Below are positions 1 through 6,936 of a DNA stretch of 10,757 nt, in pieces; position 1 is the first letter of the stretch; each line of letters begins with the position of its first letter. The notes under the pieces are model-generated. The model worked only from the letters and a program-made list of their open reading frames with translations. It was not told the origin of the DNA and made no database searches. The stretch is from DATDOO01 sp035293245 (lineage in GTDB: Bacteria; Pseudomonadota; Gammaproteobacteria; Methylococcales; Methylococcaceae), in the NCBI GenBank assembly GCA_035293245.1, contig DATDOO010000087.1:1-10757 (forward strand), read 5' to 3'. A program made the translations under genes and the position numbers.

Positions 1-227
1 GCGCTTTGCGGGCAGTAGGCGCAGTCTTCCGAACAGGCGCCGGTTTTGATGCTCAGCAGGGAGCTGACCTGCATCTCGTGGGGATCGAAGTGGGCGCGGT
101 GCACGGTTTGCGCCCGGTAGAGCAGGTCGTTGAACGGCAGGGCGAACAGCGTTTCCACTTCCTCCAGCCGCCAGTCGTGGCGCGGTGCGGCGTTGGACTT
201 TACACTCGACTCCATGGACAGGCTCAT
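1..227 (-). CDS. bioB: Biotin synthase, N-terminal part (cut by window edge)
   Basis: Biotin synthase is a radical-SAM enzyme that inserts sulfur into dethiobiotin in the last step of biotin synthesis, in the cytoplasm. Only the first 75 or so residues are present; the rest lies left of the window. The radical-SAM cluster motif CSEDCAYC is visible, with Cys at about residues 65, 69 and 72, preceded by the typical BioB block LLSIKTGAC and, further upstream, FNDLLYRAQTVHRAHFDP. The start is taken as the ATG at 225-227. An AGGAG lies 11 bases upstream, a slightly long spacing. An in-frame ATG at 213-215 (second Met of MSLSM) is the alternative. The gene diverges from comF, an arrangement seen in several gammaproteobacteria. 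Identity is secure; the exact start is less so. Confidence 0.95.
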   Translation of the reverse strand, partial: MSLSMESSVKSNAAPRHDWRLEEVETLFALPFNDLLYRAQTVHRAHFDPHEMQVSSLLSIKTGACSEDCAYCPQS

Positions 228-284
228 GCGGGCTGAAACTCCTAAAGGCGGGGGAGCCGCCGTCAACCGGCGACAGGGAAAAAG
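228..284. promoter_or_regulatory. Divergent bioB/comF intergenic region
   Basis: This 57-bp gap must hold the 5' signals of both bioB (minus) and comF (plus) unless promoters lie inside the genes. It contains an AGGAG (minus strand, 239-243) as the bioB ribosome site and an AGGGAA (plus, about 275-280) just ahead of the comF GTG. I see no convincing -35/-10 pair and no recognisable BirA operator. With so little room, transcription of one gene may start inside the other. The assignment as a regulatory region rests on geometry only. Confidence 0.4.
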
Positions 285-983
285 GTGAACAACTGGTCAA
301 ATAGTATACAGGAGTGGCTCTACCCGCCCACCTGCCTGCTGTGCGGCAGGGACGGCCACGGCGGCCACGACCTGTGCGCCGGCTGCCGCGCCGATCTGCC
401 GTGGCTGGGTCGCGCCTGCCGGCGTTGCGGCGAACCGCTGCCCGAAGCGGCGCCGGAGGATATTCCCTGCGGCCGCTGCCTGAAAAAGCCGCCGCCCTTC
501 GACGCGGTGCACACGCTGTTCCGTTATGAAGCCAGCGCTCGGGAGTTGATCACTGGGCTCAAGTTCCGCGCCCGCCACCCCGCCGCCCGCCTGCTGGGCG
601 AATTAATGGCCGAGCGCTTCGCCGGATGCGCAGAGAAGCCCGACCTGCTGATTCCCGTGCCGCTGCATCGTAACCGCTACACCGCCCGCGGCTTCAACCA
701 GGCCATCGAGTTGGCGCGCCCCATCGCCCGGCGCCTGGAAATCCCGCTGAGCCTATCGGACTGCATCCGCTCCCGCGCCACCGCCCCGCAGGCGGATCTG
801 CCGGCGGACGAGCGCCGCCGCAACCTGAAAAACGCCTTCAACCTGCGCCGCCCGTTGGAGGCCGAATTTGTGGCGCTGATCGACGATGTGGTCACCACCG
901 GCGCCACCGCCAGCGCGCTGGCCAAAGTCTTGCGCAAGGCGGGGGTGGCGCGGGTGGAGGTGTGGGCCTGCGCGCGGGCCTGA
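285..983 (+). CDS. comF: ComF family phosphoribosyltransferase-like protein
   Basis: The 232-residue product is a complete ComF/GntX-type protein. Four CxxC pairs (Cys17/20, 31/34, 45/48, 62/65) form the N-terminal zinc-ribbon region. A type I phosphoribosyltransferase fold follows, with the conserved block VPLHRNRYTARGFNQA (about 125-140) and the PRPP-binding loop VALIDDVVTTGAT (196-208). ComF is needed for DNA uptake in naturally competent bacteria and the E. coli homologue GntX (YhgH) is tied to use of DNA as nutrient; the enzymatic reaction is not settled. The start is a GTG at 285 with AGGGAA a few bases upstream, and the protein begins as the family does, with WLYPPTCLLCG. The C-terminus (VEVWACARA) is also family-like, so the gene is intact although a truncated gene abuts its stop codon. 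Confidence 0.93.
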   Translation: MNNWSNSIQEWLYPPTCLLCGRDGHGGHDLCAGCRADLPWLGRACRRCGEPLPEAAPEDIPCGRCLKKPPPFDAVHTLFRYEASARELITGLKFRARHPAARLLGELMAERFAGCAEKPDLLIPVPLHRNRYTARGFNQAIELARPIARRLEIPLSLSDCIRSRATAPQADLPADERRRNLKNAFNLRRPLEAEFVALIDDVVTTGATASALAKVLRKAGVARVEVWACARA

Positions 984-1937
984 AATGACGGACTACGGCC
1001 CATCCGCCCCGCGCTATTGTCTTGGCTGCAAGGCCTGGTCGATGCGCGCGGCCGCATGGGGGATTTCATCCTGACCGGGTCGGCCCAGTTCGGCCTGATT
1101 TCCGGCATCGCGCAATCGCTCGCCGGCCGGGTGGGGCGCGCGGAATTGCTGCCTTTCACGGGAGACGAACTCGCCGGAGCGGGCGCCTCGCCCGGCGCGC
1201 CGGAAGAAATGCTGTTCTCGGGCGGCTATCCCGCCCTTTACGACCGTCACATCGCCCCCACGGACTGGTTTCCCAATTATGTGGCGAGTCATGTGGAGCG
1301 GGACGTGCGGCAACTGCTCGCCGTGCGCGATCCGTCCCTATTCCAGCGCTTTGTGCGCATGTGCGCGGCGCGCTTCGGGCAAATGCTCAATCTGGCTTCG
1401 CTGGGGGCCGATTGCGGCATTTCGGCGGTAACGGCGCGCGAGTGGCTATCGGTGCTGGAAGCGAGCTATCTGGCCATGCGGCTGCCGCCGTACCACCGCA
1501 ATTTTGGCAAGCGGCCGGTCAAGACGCCCAAGCTATATTTTCTGGATGTGGGGCTCATGGCCTGGTTGCTGGGCATACGCGATGCCCGGAGCATTGAAAC
1601 CCATGCTGCGCGCGGCACCTTGTTCGAGACCTGGGTGGTGTCCGAACTGGTCAAGCAGCGCTTCAACGCCGGTCAGCCCGCCGATCTTTATTTCTGGCGC
1701 GACAACGTGGGCAACGAGATCGACGTGCTCTATGAAACCCCGCAAGGCTTGCAGGCCGTGGAAATCAAATCCGGCGGCACCTTCGCCGCCGACTGGATCG
1801 CGGGGGTGCGCAAATGGCAACGGATTTCCGGAAGCGACGCGCCGCCGCCCGCCATCGTGTTCGGGGGCGAAGGGGATTACACGCGCGAAGGTTGCCGCGT
1901 GTTGGGCTGGCGTAACCTGTCCGCTCTCGCGCCCTGA
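984..1937 (+). pseudogene. DUF4143 AAA-type ATPase, N-terminally truncated remnant
   Basis: The open frame resembles the DUF4143 family of predicted ATP-binding proteins (about 380-400 residues when complete), often single genes of uncertain role with toxin-antitoxin-like spread. Family similarity seems to begin around PALLSWLQGLVDARG (about 1005-1050), just past where the Walker B motif should be, and goes on through FILTGS, the region around YFLDVGLMAWLLGI, GTLFETWVVSEL, and a PD-(D/E)xK-like end (FWRDNVGNEIDVLYE, then AVEIKSGG). The Walker A and Walker B segments, roughly the first 80 residues, are absent, so ATPase activity is not expected. The frame is open directly from the comF stop codon with no interruption to 1937. 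A TTG at 1017 could start translation, but I see no good ribosome site. Uninterrupted coding suggests a recent truncation or a still-expressed C-terminal domain. Confidence 0.8.
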
Positions 1938-1974
1938 CGGCGAACTACACACCTCCCTGAGGGCGGTCTCGCTT

Positions 1975-1992
1975 CCCGGCGATTTTGCCGGG
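1975..1992. terminator. Candidate hairpin 3' of the DUF4143 remnant
   Basis: CCCGGC at 1975-1980 and GCCGGG at 1987-1992 form a perfect 6-bp stem with the loop GATTTT. It lies 38 bp past the remnant's stop codon. No clear T run follows (CCTTCC), so it is at best a weak intrinsic terminator or a transcript-end stabiliser. Confidence 0.35.
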
Positions 1993-2005
1993 CCTTCCCC
2001 AGTTC

Positions 2006-2104
2006 GTTGGGTTAGGCGTCCTCGCCGACAAATCCGCCGGGAGCGGATTTGCACGCGAAGCGCCCGCAGGGTGCCGGGCAGGATTGCCCGGCATGAGACC
2101 CAAC
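2006..2104. repeat. Cloverleaf-like nested palindromic element
   Basis: Outer arms GTTGGGT (2006-2012) and ACCCAAC (2098-2104) are perfect inverted repeats. They enclose three further stems: GGCG/CGCC (2015-2018 with 2023-2026, loop TCCT), CAAATCCGC/GCGGATTTG (2029-2037 with 2043-2051, loop CGGGA) and TGCCGGGCA/TGCCCGGCA (2072-2080 with 2085-2093, loop GGAT). A minor CGC/GCG stem sits at 2054-2062. Arm lengths and loops do not fit a tRNA. The GTTGGGTTA end is shared with the palindrome at 2121-2151, so this may be one larger copy of a short interspersed palindromic family. The stems are directly visible; its function is unknown. Confidence 0.6.
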
Positions 2105-2120
2105 ATTCCGGCCTCGGGGC

Positions 2121-2151
2121 GTTGGGTTACGCGGAGAACCGCTAACCCAAC
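2121..2151. repeat. GTTGGGTTA...TAACCCAAC palindrome (REP-like)
   Basis: GTTGGGTTA (2121-2129) pairs with TAACCCAAC (2143-2151), and inside it GCGG (2131-2134) pairs with CCGC (2139-2142) around the loop AGAA. Only one bulged C breaks a 13-bp stem. Palindromes of this GTTGGGTTA type recur between genes in many proteobacterial genomes, from memory of the pattern. It lies about 30 bp past the stop codon of the minus-strand operon and could act as a transcript-end stabiliser or a bidirectional stop signal, but it lacks a T run. Confidence 0.65.
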
Positions 2152-2181
2152 TACTGGAATGAAGGGGATGCCCCATTTCGG

Positions 2182-2565
2182 TTATTTTGCCGGGTCTGCC
2201 GCACCGCGCATCGCCTGAACCTCCATGAGCGCGCGGAGCAGGTTGCGCGCCGCGTAGGTGCGGGTCTTGCTCAAGTAACGGTCCGCTTCCTGCGCGGATA
2301 CGCCTTCGCTCAGGAAGGCTTCGCGCAATGGGGTCAATTGGGCTTCGCATTTCTGCAGCACTTCATTGGCAAGTTCCCGGGCATCCGCTTGGCGGGACGA
2401 AATGCCCTGCCCTTCCGTGTCGATGCAATGCTGGTAATTCGCCGTCTGGCGGTGCGCGGTCTCGAGGGTCGACGCCTTGAGCTTGGAAGGCTCCCACTGG
2501 CCTTCTTCGGCCAGCGCCAGCAGCGGCCAGAAACAAACGGTCGCAATAATCGGCAGTTTTTTCAT
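2182..2565 (-). CDS. Small secreted protein of unknown function
   Basis: I do not recognise this 127-residue protein. It begins with a clear signal peptide: KK, a hydrophobic stretch IIATVCFWPLLALA, then a likely signal peptidase I site after ALA (about residue 19). The mature part is roughly 108 residues, hydrophilic and apparently helical, with two Cys (in QHCID and QKCEAQ, about residues 47 and 73) that could form one disulfide in the periplasm. No membrane anchor or lipobox is seen. The ATG overlaps the glutathione peroxidase stop codon in an ATGA, and no separate ribosome site is visible, so translation is probably coupled. Sharing a transcript with a peroxidase hints at a stress or envelope role, but that is inference. 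Confidence 0.8.
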   Translation of the reverse strand: MKKLPIIATVCFWPLLALAEEGQWEPSKLKASTLETAHRQTANYQHCIDTEGQGISSRQADARELANEVLQKCEAQLTPLREAFLSEGVSAQEADRYLSKTRTYAARNLLRALMEVQAMRGAADPAK

Positions 2566-3062
2566 GGGGTTTCAGGTTGATCCAGTAAGGTTTCGATGGG
2601 TCGTTCGAGTTGTTCGGGCGGGGTCAGCGGCGCATAGCGGCCCGCCGCGCGGCCGTCGCGGGCGACGAGAAACTTGGTGAAATTCCACTTGATGGCTTCG
2701 GTGCCGCCCACGCCGGGCGCGGCCTGTTTCAGCCAGCGGAAGACGGGATGGGTATCCGGGCCGTTCACTTCGACCTTGCTCGAAAGCGGAAAGGTCACGT
2801 CGTAATTGGTGGCGCAGAATTGGGCGATGTCCGCCGCGCTGCCCGGCTCCTGGGCGCCGAACTGGTTGCAGGGAAAGCCGATTACCGTCAGGCCCCGCTC
2901 GCCGTATTTGCGCTGCAGCGCCTCCAGCCCGGCATATTGCGGCGTGAAGCCGCAACGGCTGGCGGTGTTGACGATCAGGAGCACCCGCCCGGCGTATTCG
3001 TCCAGGCGCGTGCCTTTCCCGTCCAGTGTCGTGAAGGTCAAGTCCGGCGGCATCTTCGTCAT
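2562..3062 (-). CDS. Glutathione peroxidase family thiol peroxidase
   Basis: The 166-residue protein reduces hydroperoxides and has the usual length of bacterial Cys-type GPx (BsaA/BtuE group). The peroxidatic Cys37 lies in NTASRCGFTPQY. The rest of the catalytic tetrad is present as Gln71 (in FPCNQFGAQEPG) and Trp126-Asn127 (in IKWNFTKFLV). Cys83 in AQFCATNY sits where thioredoxin-dependent members keep the resolving Cys, so thioredoxin rather than glutathione is the likely reductant. No signal peptide is seen, so it should be cytoplasmic. The start at 3062 lies 1 bp after the rlmI stop codon and has only a weak AGG ten bases upstream, which points to coupled translation. A second Met at residue 4 is a possible start. 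Confidence 0.95.
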   Translation of the reverse strand: MTKMPPDLTFTTLDGKGTRLDEYAGRVLLIVNTASRCGFTPQYAGLEALQRKYGERGLTVIGFPCNQFGAQEPGSAADIAQFCATNYDVTFPLSSKVEVNGPDTHPVFRWLKQAAPGVGGTEAIKWNFTKFLVARDGRAAGRYAPLTPPEQLERPIETLLDQPETP

Positions 3063-3063
3063 C

Positions 3064-4260
<1,197 letters not shown>

Positions 4261-4413
4261 GCAGGTTCCTCGAGCAGAATTCTGGGAGGTGAAAGTCCGC
4301 CGACGCGGTAGGGCGCAGTTTACCCGCAAGCGAGAAGCATTGCCGGAATGGGCAACCGGGCGGGCTTATTCCCACAATTCAGGGACGGCATATTTCGGTT
4401 ATGATGCCGAACC
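4261..4413. promoter_or_regulatory. Divergent promoter region between rlmI and the TonB receptor gene
   Basis: This 153-bp region separates two outward-facing operons. It holds the strong rlmI ribosome site (4266-4271, minus strand), a TTGCC/GGCAA inverted repeat (4340-4344 with 4351-4355), and near the right end a TATGAT -10-like hexamer with an overlapping dyad (separate entry). I find no clear -35/-10 pair for rlmI. No Fur-box-like or Cue-type site stood out by eye. Confidence 0.55.
4378..4409 (+). promoter_or_regulatory. Candidate promoter and operator of the TonB-YfiR-GGDEF/EAL operon
   Basis: TATGAT at 4400-4405 resembles a sigma-70 -10 hexamer. A poor -35 (TTCAGG, 4378-4383) lies 16 bp upstream. 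Transcription would begin about 4411-4413, right at the ATG at 4414, and no Shine-Dalgarno sequence precedes that ATG, so the messenger may be leaderless. The inverted repeat CGGCAT (4386-4391) and ATGCCG (4404-4409) brackets the -10 element, and TTCGG (4394-4398) pairs with CCGAA (4407-4411), so a repressor could bind here. Elements are visible; function is inferred. Confidence 0.4.
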
Positions 4414-6399
4414 ATGTCGCGCCGTCTACCGCGTTATTTGTATTCGCTTTTCGCCTGCGCATCCGCCGCTGCGGTGGCGGGCGATCTGACCGACCTGCCC
4501 CTGGAGGAACTGTCCAACACCGGGCTGGCGACCTTTTCCCCCAACGTGGAAGTATCCACCGCCGCCAAATACGCCCAGCTCAGCGCCGAGGCGCCGGCGG
4601 CGGTGCGGGTGGTGACGGCGCAGGATATCAAGACTTACGGCTACCGCACCCTGGCGGAAGTGCTGCGCAGCCTGCCCGGCGTCTACGTCAGCCATGATCG
4701 CAACTATTCCTATCTGGGCGTACGCGGCTTCAGCCCGCCGGGGGATTACAACGCGCGGGTGCTGATGCTGGTCGACGGCGTGCGCTTCAACGAAAACATT
4801 TACGACAGCCTGTCCCTGGGCCACGACTTCATCCTCGACATCGACCTGGTCGAACGGGTGGAATTCATGCCCGGCCCGGGGTCGGCCCTGTACGGCAACA
4901 ACGCCTTGTTCGGGGTGGTCAACGTCATCACCAAGCGCGGCGCCTCCCTGGACGGCGCAGAGCTTTCCGGCGACTACGGCGGCTTCGACACCTACAAGGC
5001 GCGCGGCAGCTTCGGCCGGCGCTTCGACAACGGCGCGGAACTGCTGCTCTCCGCCACCGGCTTCGACCGGGAAGGTCCGGACCGGCTGCACTTCAAGGAA
5101 TTCGACACCCCCGGCCGGAACGGCGGCAACGCCGTGGGGCTGGACTTCGACCGCTATCAGAGCGCTTTCGGCAAGTTTTCCTTGGGTGGCCTGAACCTGG
5201 AGAGCGCCTACATCTCGCGGGACAAGGGCATCCCCACCGCCTCCTTCGGCCAGGCGTTCAACGACCCGCGCAGCGCCACCCTGGACCAGCGCGGCTTCGT
5301 GGCCATGACCTACAACACCCAGTGGGGTCCCGCCTGGGATTTCAGGGCGCGCCTCGACTACCAGCGCTACTGGTATGACGGCGACTACGCCTATCCCGAC
5401 GCGCTGAATCGCGACGTCGCCCGCGGCGAATGGTGGGGCGGCGAATTGCAGGTCATCAATACATCGTTCGAAGACCACCGGCTGTCCTTCGGCGGCGAGT
5501 GGCAGGACAACCTGCAGCAGTTCCAGAGCAACCGCGACGTGGGCGGCGCGGTATTCGTGGATGCTCCATACAACAGCGTGCGCTACGGCTTTTACGGCGA
5601 GGACCAGTTCCGCCTGCTGGATGAACTGACCCTGATCGCCGGCGCCCGCTACGACTACGTGCCCCTGGGCGGCAGTTCCGCCAACCCCCGCCTGGGTCTG
5701 GTCTGGCAGGCGCGCGAGGACACCACGCTGCGCCTGAACTACGGTACGGCGTTCCGCGCCCCCAACACCTTCGAACGCTTTTACAACGACCCGGCAGGCA
5801 ATTCCGGATACAAGCCCAACGCATCCCTGAACAACGAAACCGTAGAGACGCTGGAACTCGGACTGCAACACCTGCTGACGCCCGCCACGCGCCTGGGGCT
5901 TTCGGTCTACCACTACGAAGCCGACGGCCTCATTTCCCAGACCGCCGATGCGGACGGCTTCCTGATCTACCGCAACCTGGACGGCATCAAGGCGGTAGGC
6001 GTGGAAGCCGACGGCGAACACCGCTTCAAAAACGGCGTCCGCACCCGGCTCAGCTACGCCTGGCAGGAGACCCGCGACGACACCGGCGCCATCCTCACCA
6101 ATTCGCCCCAGCACATGGCCAAATTCCACATCGATTCTCCCCTGTGGCGGGAGGGCTGGACGCTGGGCTTCGACACCCTCTACCTGGGCAGCCGCCAGGG
6201 GCGTCTGGACACCGTGGACGGCCACGTCCTGAGCAGCCTGACCCTCAACAGCCGCTGGCTGGAAAACGCCGACCTGTCCGCCGGCGTCTACAACCTGTGG
6301 AACGCGCACTATGCCGATCCGGTGGGTTCGGAGTTCGTGCAGAACGAAATTTTCCAGGACGGGCGCAGCTTCCGCCTGAAACTGACCTTGCGGTTCTGA
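4414..6399 (+). CDS. TonB-dependent outer-membrane receptor
   Basis: The 661-residue protein is an outer-membrane beta-barrel receptor of the subfamily beginning with an LxLEEL motif (here LPLEEL, residues 28-33), which is often encoded beside c-di-GMP signalling genes. Residues 1-23 form a signal peptide (cleavage near AVAG). The plug spans about 58-176, with APAAVRVVTAQDI, LRSLPGVYV, LGVRGF, VLMLVDGVR and PGPGSALYGNNALFGVVNVITKRG-type signatures. The barrel fills the rest and ends in LKLTLRF with the terminal Phe expected for BAM-assembled proteins. No canonical TonB box is evident; the stretch before the plug (VEVSTAAK) may serve. No long N-terminal signalling domain for an anti-sigma factor is present. 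The next gene follows after 2 bp. The substrate cannot be told from sequence; a vitamin, metal chelate or other small ligand is possible. Confidence 0.92.
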   Translation: MSRRLPRYLYSLFACASAAAVAGDLTDLPLEELSNTGLATFSPNVEVSTAAKYAQLSAEAPAAVRVVTAQDIKTYGYRTLAEVLRSLPGVYVSHDRNYSYLGVRGFSPPGDYNARVLMLVDGVRFNENIYDSLSLGHDFILDIDLVERVEFMPGPGSALYGNNALFGVVNVITKRGASLDGAELSGDYGGFDTYKARGSFGRRFDNGAELLLSATGFDREGPDRLHFKEFDTPGRNGGNAVGLDFDRYQSAFGKFSLGGLNLESAYISRDKGIPTASFGQAFNDPRSATLDQRGFVAMTYNTQWGPAWDFRARLDYQRYWYDGDYAYPDALNRDVARGEWWGGELQVINTSFEDHRLSFGGEWQDNLQQFQSNRDVGGAVFVDAPYNSVRYGFYGEDQFRLLDELTLIAGARYDYVPLGGSSANPRLGLVWQAREDTTLRLNYGTAFRAPNTFERFYNDPAGNSGYKPNASLNNETVETLELGLQHLLTPATRLGLSVYHYEADGLISQTADADGFLIYRNLDGIKAVGVEADGEHRFKNGVRTRLSYAWQETRDDTGAILTNSPQHMAKFHIDSPLWREGWTLGFDTLYLGSRQGRLDTVDGHVLSSLTLNSRWLENADLSAGVYNLWNAHYADPVGSEFVQNEIFQDGRSFRLKLTLRF

Positions 6400-6401
6400 A
6401 C

Positions 6402-6926
6402 TTGAGCACGCTGCGCCGTCTGTTCCGCGGTTGGCTGGCGATTGTGCTCCTGGCGGGAATCGGGCCCCTCCGCGCCGAACTGGCCGAAGAGTACGAACTG
6501 AAAGCGGCTTTTCTGTACAACTTCGCCCTCTTCACCCACTGGCCCGGGGAAACGGCGGAACCGTTTACGCTGTGCCTGTACGGCCCCCACCGTTTCGGCG
6601 ACGCGTTGCGGCAACTGGACGGCAAGACCGTCCACGACATCCCGCTATCCTTGCAATTCCCGCAGACCGCTCAGGAAGCACGCACCTGCCAGGTGCTGTT
6701 CTTCAATCCGGATGCCGTCCCCCGCGCGGCCGAATTGCTGGAAGCGTTGCGTGCGGCGCCGGTACTGACCATAAGCGATCATCCCGTCGCCTGGCCCATG
6801 GGGACCATGATCGTACTGGCGGTAGACCCCCAGCGCGTGGTGTTCGACATCAACACCCGCCGGGCGCGCCAGGCGGGGCTGGATTTCAGCGCCAAGCTCC
6901 TAAGGCTGGCGCGGACGGTGCATTAA
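6402..6926 (+). CDS. YfiR family periplasmic protein (DUF4154)
   Basis: The 174-residue product fits the YfiR/DUF4154 family, whose Pseudomonas member binds the periplasmic part of the cyclase YfiN and holds it inactive. A signal peptide covers about residues 1-25 (GWLAIVLLAGIGPLRA), followed by the family hallmark EYELKAAFLYNFALFTHWP (about 30-48). TISDHP (123-128) and a late FDIN/ARQAGLDFSAKLLRLA block (148-170) complete the domain. Two Cys (58 and 96) are candidates for a redox-sensitive disulfide. The frame is open upstream within the receptor gene, but the signal peptide points to the TTG at 6402 as the start, 2 bp after the receptor's TGA. No good ribosome site is seen, which suggests coupled translation. 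The following gene starts 10 bp after the stop. Confidence 0.9.
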   Translation: MSTLRRLFRGWLAIVLLAGIGPLRAELAEEYELKAAFLYNFALFTHWPGETAEPFTLCLYGPHRFGDALRQLDGKTVHDIPLSLQFPQTAQEARTCQVLFFNPDAVPRAAELLEALRAAPVLTISDHPVAWPMGTMIVLAVDPQRVVFDINTRRARQAGLDFSAKLLRLARTVH

Positions 6927-6936
6927 AGGCAATGTC

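Larger units (their letters stand above)
1938..2181. other. Gene-free, hairpin-rich intergenic stretch
   Basis: This 244-bp stretch lies between the convergent DUF4143 remnant and the small secreted-protein gene. No open frame here looks real. It is dense in inverted repeats: a 6-bp stem at 1975-1992, a branched set enclosed by GTTGGGT (2006-2012) and ACCCAAC (2098-2104), a 13-bp stem at 2121-2151 and a small GGGG/CCCC hairpin at 2164-2174. The sequence ATTTTGCCGGG occurs at both edges (1982-1992 and 2184-2194). The look is that of intergenic palindromic repeats rather than of a gene, but a structured RNA is possible. Confidence 0.7.

Noticed and set aside
6..236. Plus-strand 76-codon open frame at the left edge
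   Set aside because: It is the antisense of the bioB start, whose radical-SAM CxxxCxxC motif is plain on the minus strand.
2006..2104. Possible tRNA because of the 7-bp outer stem and three arms
   Set aside because: The arms are the wrong lengths (9-bp middle and right stems, 4-base loops), no T-loop or D-loop consensus is present and no CCA end follows.
4261..4329. N-terminal extension of the rlmI gene to an ATG at 4329
   Set aside because: The extension has no family similarity; the ATG at 4260 has a strong GAGGAA at proper spacing and matches the usual start of the family.
4426..6309. 627-codon open frame on the minus strand opposite the TonB receptor
   Set aside because: It is a mirror of a G+C-rich gene: low-complexity Val/Ala/Gly/Gln composition, no recognisable domain, and the plus-strand receptor is unmistakable.
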